From: Allobosea robiniae
GTDB lineage: Bacteria > Pseudomonadota > Alphaproteobacteria > Rhizobiales > Beijerinckiaceae
Assembly (NCBI RefSeq): GCF_900102525.1
Contig: NZ_FNBZ01000001.1
Span: 868,001-932,000, forward strand
DNA: 64,000 nt
Direction of reading: 5' to 3'
Shown here: piece after piece, positions 1-7,602 of the stretch
How the letters are laid out: each line of letters starts with the position of its first letter
Position numbering within the stretch: the stretch's first letter is position 1
Position numbers and translations under genes: made by a program
Notes under the pieces: generated by a model
The model's database searches: none
The model's input: the letters and a program-made list of their open reading frames with translations, nothing else
Told to the model about the DNA's origin: nothing

Positions 1-111
1 TCTGCCTGACCAAGCGGCCGAAAGCCGAAAACGGCGATCATCACGCAGGGATATCGGGCCTATAGCTTGTCCGTCTGCAGCTTTCGCAGCGATTCCACTG
101 GGACTGTTCCA

Positions 112-222
112 ATGAAGAAGATCATTCTGAGCATTGCCGCCATCGCACTCCTCGGCGGCTTCGTCGCCGGCTGCGCCAAGGACGAGACCAAGCCGGTCGC
201 CAAGATCGTCCGCAAGGGCTGA
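112..222 (+). CDS. Small predicted lipoprotein, 36 aa
   Basis: A short open frame begins with MKKIILSIAAIALLGG and continues to a lipobox-like FVAGC at residues 16-20, so Cys20 would be lipidated. Only 17 residues (AKDETKPVAKIVRKG-type, lysine-rich) remain after the cysteine. The layout resembles the entericidin-like tiny lipoproteins common in Proteobacteria, but no family is recognised. It stands alone, oriented away from the left edge, and is followed 23 bases later by a strong intrinsic terminator, which supports a monocistronic transcript. No convincing ribosome binding site other than weak purines upstream. Function unknown; existence moderately well supported by signal, lipobox and terminator. 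Confidence 0.65.
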   Translation: MKKIILSIAAIALLGGFVAGCAKDETKPVAKIVRKG

Positions 223-244
223 TCGGCCTCCTGGCCTTACGACA

Positions 245-274
245 AAGGGCGCGCCGGCCGGCGCGCCCTTTTTG
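245..274 (+). terminator. Intrinsic terminator after the small lipoprotein gene
   Basis: A perfect GC-rich palindrome (arms AAGGGCGCGCCGG and CCGGCGCGCCCTT) is followed by a run of T on the plus strand. A short A run precedes it, so it could also end the oppositely oriented ETF-QO transcript, though less efficiently. Confidence 0.85.
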
Positions 275-302
275 ATTCATCGGACAGCGAATCGCCCCGC
301 GA

Positions 303-1982
303 TCACATATTCGCGTAGCCCGGCCCGCCGCCGCCTTCCGGGACCGTCCAGGTGATGTTCTGGGCGGGGTCCTTGATGTCGCAGGTCTTACAGTGGACGC
401 AGTTCTGCGCGTTGATCACGAAGCGCGGATTGGTCTTCGTCTCGGCGTTCTCGTAGACGACCTCATAGACGCCCGCCGGGCAATAGAGCCTGGCCGGCTC
501 GCCATAGAGCGGCAGGTTCTGCGTGATCGGAACCGATGGATCCGCCAGCTTGAGATGAGCCGGCTGGTCTTCCTCGTGATTGGTCGAGGAGAGGAAGACC
601 GAGGAGAGCTTGTCGAAGGAGATCTTGCCGTCCGGCTTCGGATAGCTGATCGGCGTGACCTCGGCGAGCGGCTTCAGCGTCGCGAAATCCGGCTTGCCGT
701 GCTTCAGCGTGCCGAAGGGCGACCAGCCGAAGAGCTGGTTCAGCCACATATCGATGCCGCCGAGCCCGATGCCGAGCAAGGTGCCGAACTTGGACCAGAG
801 CGGCTTGACGTTGCGGACGCGCTTCAGGTCCTTGCCGATGGCGCTGTCGCGCCAGCTCGTCTCGATCTCGGCGACCTCGTCATGCTGCCGCCCGGCCTGC
901 AATGCCGGCACCAGCTTCTCAGCCGCGAGCATGCCCGACAGGATGGCGTTGTGGCTGCCCTTGATGCGGGGAACGTTGACGAAGCCGGCCGCGCAGCCAA
1001 TCAGCGCGCCGCCCGGGAAGGTCAGCTTCGGCACCGACTGCCAGCCGCCCTCGGTGATGGCGCGCGAGCCATAGGCGATGCGCTTAGCGCCCTCGAAGGT
1101 GTCGCGGATCAGCGGATGGGTCTTGAAGCGCTGGAACTCGTCAAAGGGCGAGAGCGTCGGGTTCTGGTAGTTGAGATGGACGACGAAGCCGACCGAAACC
1201 AGATTGTCGTCGAAATGGTAGAGGAAGGAGCCGCCGCCGGTGCTGTTGTCGAGCGGCCAGCCGAAGGAGTGCTGGACGCGGCCCTTGTGGAACTTCTCCG
1301 GCTTGACCTGCCAGAGCTCCTTCAGGCCGATGCCGTATTTCTGGGGCTCGCGGCCTTCATCCAATGCAAACCGCTTGATCGCGATCTTGGAGAGCGAGCC
1401 GCGCGCGCCCTCGCCCAGCAGCGTGTAGCGGCCGCGCAGCTCCATGCCCCGGGTGAAGCGGTCAGAAACCGTTCCGTCCTTGGCGATGCCCATATCGCCC
1501 GTGGCGATGCCGGCGACCGAGCTATCCTCGTTGAAGAGCAGCTCGGCGGCGGCGAAGCCCGGATAGATCTCGACGCCGAGCGCCTCGGCCCGCGCGCCCA
1601 GGAACTTCGCGACGAGCCCGAGCGAGCCGACGAAATTGCCGTGATTGTTCATCAGCGAGGGCATGCCGAAATTCGGCAGGCGGATACCGTTCGGCTCGGT
1701 CAGGAAATAGAAGATGTCTTCCTTGACCTCGGTGGTCAGGGGGCGCTCTGGATCGTCGCGCCAGTCCGGCACGAGCCGGTCGAGGCCGATGGGATCGATG
1801 ACGGCACCGGAGAGGATATGGGCGCCGACCTCGGCGCCCTTCTCGACCACCACGACCGAGATGGACTCATCGAGCTGCTTCAGCCGGATCGCAGCCGCCA
1901 GCCCCGCAGGGCCGGCACCGACGATGACGACGTCATAGTCCATGCTCTCGCGCGGTTCGCTCTGCGCTTCCTTCAGATCCAT
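303..1982 (-). CDS. Electron transfer flavoprotein-ubiquinone oxidoreductase (ETF-QO)
   Basis: 559 aa, the usual size for ETF-QO. It passes electrons from reduced ETF (fed by acyl-CoA and other flavin dehydrogenases) to ubiquinone at the inner membrane. Near the N terminus YDVVIVGAGPAGLAAAIRL is the FAD-binding Rossmann motif. The C-terminal region carries the ferredoxin-like 4Fe-4S segment (YCPAGVYE, then NCVHCKTCDIKDP), and the end NITWTVPEGGGGPGY is typical of the family. The start at 1982 gives a 13-residue tail before MDYDVVIVG; Met14 is an equally plausible start. It is transcribed away from the uracil-DNA glycosylase gene, with an AT-rich palindrome in the shared promoter region. No etfAB genes are in the window. 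Confidence 0.96.
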   Translation of the reverse strand: MDLKEAQSEPRESMDYDVVIVGAGPAGLAAAIRLKQLDESISVVVVEKGAEVGAHILSGAVIDPIGLDRLVPDWRDDPERPLTTEVKEDIFYFLTEPNGIRLPNFGMPSLMNNHGNFVGSLGLVAKFLGARAEALGVEIYPGFAAAELLFNEDSSVAGIATGDMGIAKDGTVSDRFTRGMELRGRYTLLGEGARGSLSKIAIKRFALDEGREPQKYGIGLKELWQVKPEKFHKGRVQHSFGWPLDNSTGGGSFLYHFDDNLVSVGFVVHLNYQNPTLSPFDEFQRFKTHPLIRDTFEGAKRIAYGSRAITEGGWQSVPKLTFPGGALIGCAAGFVNVPRIKGSHNAILSGMLAAEKLVPALQAGRQHDEVAEIETSWRDSAIGKDLKRVRNVKPLWSKFGTLLGIGLGGIDMWLNQLFGWSPFGTLKHGKPDFATLKPLAEVTPISYPKPDGKISFDKLSSVFLSSTNHEEDQPAHLKLADPSVPITQNLPLYGEPARLYCPAGVYEVVYENAETKTNPRFVINAQNCVHCKTCDIKDPAQNITWTVPEGGGGPGYANM

Positions 1983-2015
1983 CCTGCCCTCCGCCTCAGC
2001 AGCATGCGCCGCATG

Positions 2016-2035
2016 ATAGTTTATATATGAACTAT
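2016..2035. promoter_or_regulatory. AT-rich palindrome, candidate operator between ETF-QO and UDG genes
   Basis: The 20-base sequence has 6-base inverted arms ATAGTT and AACTAT around TATATATG. It lies 34 bases upstream of the ETF-QO start, where the -10 region would be expected, and it is strikingly AT-rich for this genome. This is what a TetR- or MarR-type dimeric repressor site looks like. The regulator is unknown and no regulator gene is adjacent. Confidence 0.45.
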
Positions 2036-2154
2036 TTCACCGGGTCGTTCAATGCCGGCTTTCGTCCAGTCTGGAACCCCTCTATCCAAGCGTGCGTTCC
2101 ATTTTGCAACTGCGTCGGCTCGCAGAGAGGGTTTGCAAGGTATAGGATGCAGCG

Positions 2155-2985
2155 ATGAGCCTGTCCGATGCAGTCAGCCCCGACGCGCCCGATCCTTACG
2201 AGCTTTTGAGCTGGTACGCCGAGATGGGCGTGACCGAGGCGCTCGACGAAGCGCCGCGCAACCATTTTGCCGACCCCGCTCCTGCCGGCGAGCGCGGCGA
2301 CGGGCAGCCGCGCCTGCGCCCGCTACCCGGCCGCCCTGCCGCACCGGCACGGCCGATGGCGGCTGCGGCAACGGCACCGGACGACGCCACGGTCAGCGCC
2401 AAGGCGCTCGCTCGCGAAGCGCGCACGCTCGATGAGCTGAAGGCCGCGCTGGCCGGTTTCGAAGGCTGCGTGCTGAAGGCCACCGCCAAGAACCTGGTCT
2501 TCGCCGACGGCAATCCGCAGGGCCGGGTGATGATGGTCGGCGAAGCGCCCGGTGCCGACGAGGACCGCATCGGCCTGCCCTTCGTCGGGCGCTCCGGGCA
2601 GTTGCTCGACCGCATGCTGGCCGCGATCGGGCTGAGCCGGAAGGACGACGTCTATATCGCCAACATGCTGCCATGGCGCCCGCCGGGCAACCGCACGCCG
2701 ACGCCACAGGAAGTGGCGATCTGCCTGCCCTTCATCCAGCGCCAGATCGAGCTCGCCGATCCCGACATCCTGGTCTGCGTCGGCGGCCCCTCCGCGCAAG
2801 GGCTGCTCGGGTTCACCGGGATCCTGCGCTCGCGCGGCAAATGGGTGGAATACGACACCGGGGCGCGGCGCATCCCGGCAATCGCGACGCTGCACCCGGC
2901 CTATCTGTTGCGGCAGCCGCTGCAGAAGCGGCTCGCCTGGCGCGACCTGCGCGCGCTGAAGGCGGCGCTCGACGGGAAGAATTGA
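2155..2985 (+). CDS. Uracil-DNA glycosylase, family 4-like, with incomplete Fe-S cysteines
   Basis: 276 aa. It excises uracil from DNA to start base-excision repair. Residues 1-80 are Pro/Ala-rich and probably disordered; the glycosylase fold follows. Visible motifs are [10 protein letters not shown] (uracil-pocket motif A), [33 protein letters not shown] and the C-terminal HPAYLLR that carries the conserved His. Family 4 enzymes usually have four cysteines binding a 4Fe-4S cluster, starting with a CxxC pair. Here only three cysteines occur (in [14 protein letters not shown] and LVCVGG), so a canonical cluster is doubtful. The gene sits alone between ETF-QO and cydA. Confidence 0.9.
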   Translation: MSLSDAVSPDAPDPYELLSWYAEMGVTEALDEAPRNHFADPAPAGERGDGQPRLRPLPGRPAAPARPMAAAATAPDDATVSAKALAREARTLDELKAALAGFEGCVLKATAKNLVFADGNPQGRVMMVGEAPGADEDRIGLPFVGRSGQLLDRMLAAIGLSRKDDVYIANMLPWRPPGNRTPTPQEVAICLPFIQRQIELADPDILVCVGGPSAQGLLGFTGILRSRGKWVEYDTGARRIPAIATLHPAYLLRQPLQKRLAWRDLRALKAALDGKN

Positions 2986-3101
2986 CGCAGCGACGTTGCG
3001 CGCAGGCGCGGCACGAGGCAGGCTTGCATTAGATCACATCCAGACACGCCCGAACGGGCGAGGCCCGGCACCGGCGTGACCTGGCCAGACGGAGTTCTGC
3101 G

Positions 3102-4532
3102 ATGGTCATCGATGCTTTTCTGCTTTCGCGCATCCAGTTCGCCTTCACCATCTCGTTCCACATCGTCTTCCCGGCCTTCACGATCGGGCTTTCCGCCTAT
3201 ATTGCGACACTGCTCGGGCTGTGGTTGAAGACGGGCGACCCGAAATTCCACCTGCTCGCCCGGTTCTGGACCAAGATATTCGCCGTCTCCTTCGCGATGG
3301 GCGTCGTCTCCGGCATCGTGCTGTCCTATCAGATCGGCACGAACTGGAGCCGCTTCTCTGTCGCGGTTGGCAATATCGTCGGTCCGCTGCTGGGCTATGA
3401 GGTACTCACTGCGTTCTTCCTCGAGGCTTCTTTCCTCGGCGTGATGCTGTTCGGCTGGAAGCGGGTGCCGCCCTGGCTGCATTTCCTCTCGGCGGCGATC
3501 GTCGCCGGTGGCACGGCGATGTCCGGCTTCTGGATCCTCTCGGCCAATAGCTGGATGCAGTATCCCGTCGGGCACGAGGTCCGCGACGGCATCGCCTACC
3601 CCGTCGACTGGATGAAGATCGTCTTCAATCCGACCTTCCCCTTGCGCTTCGCGCATATGATGACGGCGGCCTATCTCACCACCGCCTTTGTCGTGCTGGC
3701 GACCGGGGCGCGCCATCTCCTCGCCGGACACCGCACCGAATCGGCCAAGACGATGGTGCGCATGGCGATCCTGATGATCGCACTGACCGCGCCGCTGCAG
3801 GCGCTGATCGGCGATTTCCACGGCAAGCAGACCGCGATCTACCAGCCGGCCAAGCTCGCCGCGATCGAGGCGCACTGGGATTCGGCCAAGCCCGGCGCGC
3901 TCGTCCTCTTCGCCTGGCCCGACGAGAAAGCCGAGCTCAACCGGTTCGAAATCTCGATCCCCGGCGTCGCCAGCCTGCTGACGCATGGCAGCATGGATGC
4001 GCTGTTCCCGAGCCTGAAGGATTTCAAGGTCGAGGACCGGCCGCCGGTGCTCATCCCCTTCTTTGCCTTCCGCATCATGGTCGGCATCGGCACCCTGATG
4101 ATCCTGTTCGGCTGGGTCGGCGCCTGGCTCTGGAAGCGCGGCACCATCTTCGAATCGCGCAGATGGCTCTGGCTCGCCCAGTACAGCTGGCCGGCCGGGT
4201 TCGTCGCCATCCTCTCCGGCTGGTTCGTCACCGAGGTCGGTCGCCAGCCCTGGCTCGCCACCGGCGTCCTGCGCTCGAAGGACGCGGTCTCGCCGATCAC
4301 GACTCTCGAGGTCGCGATCTCGCTGGGGCTGTTCGTCTTCGTCTACTGCGTGGTGTTCACGGCCGGCATCCTCCTGATCAATCGCCTGATCGACAAGGGA
4401 CCGGACGAGATCAGCCATGAGGACCCGCCCGAGCAGCCATCGAAGCGGACGCTGAAGGCGGCACAGGCGCCCGCCGCGGCGATCTTCGGCGACGGCCATC
4501 CCGGCGACGACAAGATCCAGCCGGCGAACTGA
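3102..4532 (+). CDS. cydA: Cytochrome bd-type ubiquinol oxidase subunit I (CydA/CioA)
   Basis: 476 aa membrane subunit carrying the haems of a bd-type terminal oxidase that reduces oxygen at the expense of ubiquinol without pumping protons. The N-terminal segment has the His-bearing helix ISFHIVFPAFTIGLSAY. RFAHMMTAAY supplies a second haem-ligand His, and EVGRQPWLATGVL is the conserved GRQPW motif. The quinol-binding Q-loop region is short (roughly GDFHGKQTAIYQPAKLAAIE onward), pointing to the CIO (cyanide-insensitive) subclass rather than the long-loop enzyme of E. coli. A ribosome binding site GGAG precedes the ATG. It is followed 11 bases later by cydB. No cydDC exporter is present here. 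Confidence 0.96.
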   Translation: MVIDAFLLSRIQFAFTISFHIVFPAFTIGLSAYIATLLGLWLKTGDPKFHLLARFWTKIFAVSFAMGVVSGIVLSYQIGTNWSRFSVAVGNIVGPLLGYEVLTAFFLEASFLGVMLFGWKRVPPWLHFLSAAIVAGGTAMSGFWILSANSWMQYPVGHEVRDGIAYPVDWMKIVFNPTFPLRFAHMMTAAYLTTAFVVLATGARHLLAGHRTESAKTMVRMAILMIALTAPLQALIGDFHGKQTAIYQPAKLAAIEAHWDSAKPGALVLFAWPDEKAELNRFEISIPGVASLLTHGSMDALFPSLKDFKVEDRPPVLIPFFAFRIMVGIGTLMILFGWVGAWLWKRGTIFESRRWLWLAQYSWPAGFVAILSGWFVTEVGRQPWLATGVLRSKDAVSPITTLEVAISLGLFVFVYCVVFTAGILLINRLIDKGPDEISHEDPPEQPSKRTLKAAQAPAAAIFGDGHPGDDKIQPAN

Positions 4533-4543
4533 GGAGAGCTATT

Positions 4544-5548
4544 ATGGAATGGTATCTCCCCGTGATCTGGGCCGGCGTGATCGGCACCGCCGTAATGCTC
4601 TACGTCATCCTCGATGGCTTCGACCTCGGCATTGCCATCCTGTTCCCGACGACGAAGGACGAGGGCGAGCGCGACCAGATGATGAATTCGGTCGCGCCGT
4701 TCTGGGACGGCAACGAGACCTGGCTGGTGCTCGGCGGCGCCGGGCTCTGGGTCGCCTTCCCCTATGCCTATGCCATCATCATGCCGGCCTTCTACATCCC
4801 GGTGATCCTGATGCTGCTGGCGCTGATCTTCCGTGGCGTCGCTTTCGAGTTCCGCTGGGTGGCCAAGCCCCATCACAAGGTCTGGGACCTCGCCTTCTGG
4901 GCAGGCTCGACGCTCGCCGCCTTCGCGCAGGGGCTGATCCTCGGCGGATTGCTCCAGGGCGTGAAGGTCGTCGACAAGCAGTTCGCGGGTGGCCCCTTCG
5001 ACTGGCTGACGCCGTTCACGGTGATGTGCGGCATCGGCGTCGTCATCGGCTATGCCACGCTCGGCGCGACCTGGCTGGTCTACAAGACGGAGGGGCCGGT
5101 GGCGGACCGGGCGCGCCGGCAGGCGAAGGCACTGCTGCTGGGCCTGCTCGCCTTTGCGGTGCTGGTTTCACTCTGGACGCCGTATGCGCATCCGCGCATC
5201 TCCGCGCGCTGGTTCACGCCGTCCAACCTGATGCTGCTCTGGCCGCTTCCGGTGCTGACCGCGATCTGCGGCTACTTCGCCTGGAAGCGGCTGCACGGCG
5301 CGCATGAGTTCACGCCTTTCGCCCTCACGATCGCGATCTTCGTCCTGTGCTTTCTGGGGCTCGCGGTCTCGAACTATCCCTATCTGGTGCCGCCCGACCT
5401 GACGATCTGGGACACGGCAGCGGCGCCGAGCTCGCATATCTTCGTGCTGATCGGCGTCAGCTTCCTCCTGCCGACGATCCTGTTCTACACCGCCTTCGTA
5501 TACTGGACCTTCCGTGGCAAGGTTAGGATCGACAGCGGCTACCACTGA
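4544..5548 (+). CDS. cydB: Cytochrome bd-type ubiquinol oxidase subunit II (CydB/CioB)
   Basis: 334 aa. It pairs with CydA to form the core of the bd oxidase. The opening WAGVIGTAVMLYVILDGFDLGIAILFP contains the family signature DGFDLG, and WDGNETWLVLGGAGLWVAFP follows. About eight hydrophobic helices can be seen. The gene has a strong ribosome binding site (GAGGAG) and begins 11 bases after cydA, so the two are co-transcribed. I looked for a short cydX-like frame directly downstream and saw none. Confidence 0.96.
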   Translation: MEWYLPVIWAGVIGTAVMLYVILDGFDLGIAILFPTTKDEGERDQMMNSVAPFWDGNETWLVLGGAGLWVAFPYAYAIIMPAFYIPVILMLLALIFRGVAFEFRWVAKPHHKVWDLAFWAGSTLAAFAQGLILGGLLQGVKVVDKQFAGGPFDWLTPFTVMCGIGVVIGYATLGATWLVYKTEGPVADRARRQAKALLLGLLAFAVLVSLWTPYAHPRISARWFTPSNLMLLWPLPVLTAICGYFAWKRLHGAHEFTPFALTIAIFVLCFLGLAVSNYPYLVPPDLTIWDTAAAPSSHIFVLIGVSFLLPTILFYTAFVYWTFRGKVRIDSGYH

Positions 5549-5655
5549 GTGGAACCCCCGCGGTCAGGTTGCGTTCAGGAGCGGTTTGCAAAGACGACTT
5601 GAGTTCCCCGCATCTCCCGGCGAGATTGCGGGGGAACTTCGCCGGGGATGCCTTC

Positions 5656-6540
5656 ATGCAATGGGAAGATTACCGCCAGTCCGATAATCTCGAGGACAGG
5701 CGCGGCAGTGGTGGCGGCGGCTTCGCCGGCATGCCCGGCGGGCGCGGCGGCGTCGGCATCGGCACGATGGTGGTGCTCGGCCTGCTCGGCTGGGCGCTCG
5801 GTATTGATCCGCGCCTGCTCATCGGCGGCGCCGAACTGATCGGCGGCATCGGCGGGCGCGAGCAGACGCAGGAAACGCGCCGCTCCTCCGGCCCGCCGGA
5901 GGACCAGATGGGTCGCTTCGTCTCGGCCGTTCTGGCGCAGAACGAGGACATCTGGTCGAAGCTTTTGCCGCAGCAGGCCAATACCCGCTACCAGCCGCCA
6001 CGGCTGGTCCTGTTCTCCGGCGTCGACCGCTCGGGCTGCGGCACCGCGCAATCGGCGATGGGGCCGTTCTATTGCCCAGTCGACAAGAAGGTCTATCTCG
6101 ACACCTCCTTCTTCCAGGAAATGCAGCGCAAGCTCGGCGGCGGCGGCGATTTCGCCTATGCCTATGTGATCGGCCACGAGGTCGGCCATCACATCCAGAA
6201 CCTGCTCGGCATCCTGCCCAAGGCCAACCAGATCCGCGAGCGCTCCTCCGAGCGCGACGCGAACGCGATCTCGGTACGAATCGAACTGCAGGCAGACTGC
6301 TTCGCCGGCGTCTGGGCGCATAACGTCCAGGCGATGGGCCGTATCGACCAGGGCGATATCGACCAGGCGATGCGCACCGCCTCCGCCATCGGCGACGACA
6401 AGCTGCAGAAGGCGGCGCAAGGCACGGTCGTGCCCGATTCCTTCACGCACGGCTCCTCGGCGCAGCGCATGAAGTGGTTCACCACCGGCTTCCAGTCAGG
6501 CTCGATGCAGAGCTGCGACACGTTCCGGAATCAGGTGTAG
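5656..6540 (+). CDS. ypfJ: YpfJ-family neutral zinc metallopeptidase
   Basis: 294 aa from the ATG at 5656 (MQWEDYRQSDNLEDRRG), which matches the usual start of this family. A frame extension upstream is ignored. A Gly-rich stretch (residues 18-35) is followed by one membrane helix (about 36-55), and the catalytic domain then faces the periplasm. VIGHEVGHHIQNLL gives the HExxH zinc motif (H174, E175, H178) and ELQADCFAGVW supplies the downstream Glu (E210). Cys128 and Cys140 could form a disulfide. Physiological substrates are not known for the family. Monocistronic. Confidence 0.93.
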   Translation: MQWEDYRQSDNLEDRRGSGGGGFAGMPGGRGGVGIGTMVVLGLLGWALGIDPRLLIGGAELIGGIGGREQTQETRRSSGPPEDQMGRFVSAVLAQNEDIWSKLLPQQANTRYQPPRLVLFSGVDRSGCGTAQSAMGPFYCPVDKKVYLDTSFFQEMQRKLGGGGDFAYAYVIGHEVGHHIQNLLGILPKANQIRERSSERDANAISVRIELQADCFAGVWAHNVQAMGRIDQGDIDQAMRTASAIGDDKLQKAAQGTVVPDSFTHGSSAQRMKWFTTGFQSGSMQSCDTFRNQV

Positions 6541-6624
6541 CGCCTCTCAACGGCGCCGGAGACGCCGGGGTCGCGGGCGGTTACCACCGCCTCGTCCCGC
6601 TGGCTGGTCGTTCCGACCGGGCAT

Positions 6625-6653
6625 CCAAAACAAATCGGGCCCGAACGGGCCCG
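6625..6653 (-). terminator. Second hairpin with T-rich tail on the minus strand
   Basis: Repeated CGGGCCCG blocks separated by AA form a stem, followed on the minus strand by ATTTGTTTT. It lies downstream of the 41-residue gene and may back up the hairpin at 6674-6699. Confidence 0.5.
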
Positions 6654-6673
6654 CGACTTCCTGAGAATGCCGT

Positions 6674-6710
6674 GCGGAGGGCTGCATCCAGCCCTCCGCT
6701 TGGTTTTCGT
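6674..6710 (+). terminator. Hairpin between ypfJ and the 41-residue gene
   Basis: An 11-base stem (GCGGAGGGCTG / CAGCCCTCCGC) with a CATC loop is followed on the plus strand by TTGGTTTTC. It sits between two genes that converge on it, ypfJ on plus and the small gene on minus, so it may serve both. Confidence 0.6.
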
Positions 6711-6717
6711 GGAGAGG

Positions 6718-6843
6718 CTAGCTCCAGAATCCTTCCTGATGTTCGCGAGGCGAGAACGTATCTTCGTCCTCCCGTTGTTCCTCGCGCTTGTCCTCGTCGC
6801 GCTCCGCTTCGAGCGCAGAACAGGAATCGTGCCGTTCCAGCAT
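6718..6843 (-). CDS. Acidic 41-residue protein, unrecognised
   Basis: The frame starts with ATG at 6843, six bases after a strong Shine-Dalgarno AAGGAGAG, and ends with TAG at 6718-6720. The product begins MLERHDSCSALEAERDEDKR, is about 40 percent Asp/Glu/Lys/Arg, has a strongly acidic middle (roughly residues 12-28) and ends in GFWS. There is no signal peptide or membrane helix. An EcfG-like promoter lies 55-80 bases upstream and two hairpins lie downstream, so the transcription unit looks complete. No family recognised. It could be a general-stress microprotein. Confidence 0.55.
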   Translation of the reverse strand: MLERHDSCSALEAERDEDKREEQREDEDTFSPREHQEGFWS

Positions 6844-6897
6844 GGATCTCTCCTTTCGATGTCTGAGGGAGGTGCTTCAGGCAACCGTCTACATATG

Positions 6898-6923
6898 AAC
6901 TTATGCTGCAGCGCACAAGTTCC
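6898..6923 (-). promoter_or_regulatory. EcfG-type (general stress sigma factor) promoter candidate
   Basis: On the minus strand GGAAC (6923-6919) is followed after exactly 17 bases by AGTT (6901-6898). The alphaproteobacterial general-stress sigma factor EcfG recognises GGAAC-N16/17-CGTT, so this is a match at 8 of 9 positions with correct spacing. Transcription would start near 6890, giving a leader of about 45 bases to the 41-residue gene. Confidence 0.5.
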
Positions 6924-6992
6924 CACACGAAATTCCTTCTGCCATGCGCTTCAGGCATATCGCCTTCGGCGGCGCAACATCCCTCTAGGCAG

Positions 6993-7478
6993 CTAGCCCG
7001 CCCACTCCCGCAGGACCGGCAGCCGCACCGGCGCCCGGTCGAGACGACCGGTCAGCGCGACCGCCTTGGGCATGACAAGCCCCGCCGCGAGCCCGCGGCC
7101 GGGCAGCGAGAACATGAGCCGTTCGCGCAAGGAGGCAAACGCCCCTTCCAGGGGAATCAGGGCCGGCTTTGCCGCCGCGACCAGCAGATGGCGCTCCACC
7201 GCCTGGACCCAATGAGCCTGCGGCACATCGCCGGATTCGAACAGGACGAGGCGGTCTCCCCGTGCATGGGCTGCGCCTTCTCGCCAGGCTTGCTCATGGC
7301 TCGCGCGGAGATAGCGGGCGCCGGTGGCGTCCGCAGCGCGCTCGGTCTCGGGCGCGCCGACCGTGTCGACGAGCACCGCATGGCCGAGAAAACCCTCCGC
7401 GACCGCTGGAATCAGGACAGCCAGGGTCGCGGCAAGCGCCTGCTGGGAACCATCGCTGCGGATCACGGCCGTGAGCAT
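6993..7478 (-). CDS. Glycosyltransferase family 2-like protein, short
   Basis: 161 aa from the ATG at 7478; a TTG 21 bases upstream would add seven residues. The opening MLTAVIRSDGSQQALAATLA and the segment HAVLVDTVGAPETERAADATGARYL resemble the nucleotide-sugar half of a GT-A (family 2) glycosyltransferase. GDRLVLFESGDVPQAHWVQAVERHL would be the region of the usual DxD strand, but no clear DxD is present, and the protein is far shorter than a full enzyme (250 residues or more). It may be a catalytically reduced family member. It is divergent from the radical SAM gene. Confidence 0.55.
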   Translation of the reverse strand: MLTAVIRSDGSQQALAATLAVLIPAVAEGFLGHAVLVDTVGAPETERAADATGARYLRASHEQAWREGAAHARGDRLVLFESGDVPQAHWVQAVERHLLVAAAKPALIPLEGAFASLRERLMFSLPGRGLAAGLVMPKAVALTGRLDRAPVRLPVLREWAG

Positions 7479-7602
7479 AAGCGAAATTCTATGCCGCAAC
7501 GCAGCATGTCACAATCCCGCCCTTGATATTTGTTCTTGTTATGTTCACTCTACATGCGACCAGAAGGCGTCGATTCCCGGCGCGTGACGCGGTTCGAAAA
7601 CC

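Noticed and set aside
393-2030. 545-codon plus-strand frame opposite ETF-QO
   Set aside because: Low-complexity Arg/Asp/Leu-rich translation produced by the high-GC third positions of the real gene on the minus strand; no domain, start context or conservation signal.
2901-4499. 532-codon minus-strand frame opposite cydA
   Set aside because: Shadow of cydA; the translation is Asp/Glu/Arg/Gln/His-rich nonsense with no recognisable motif.
6667-6996. 109-codon plus-strand frame between ypfJ and the glycosyltransferase-like gene
   Set aside because: It runs antisense through the small gene and both hairpins, has no ribosome binding site, and shows no recognisable domain.
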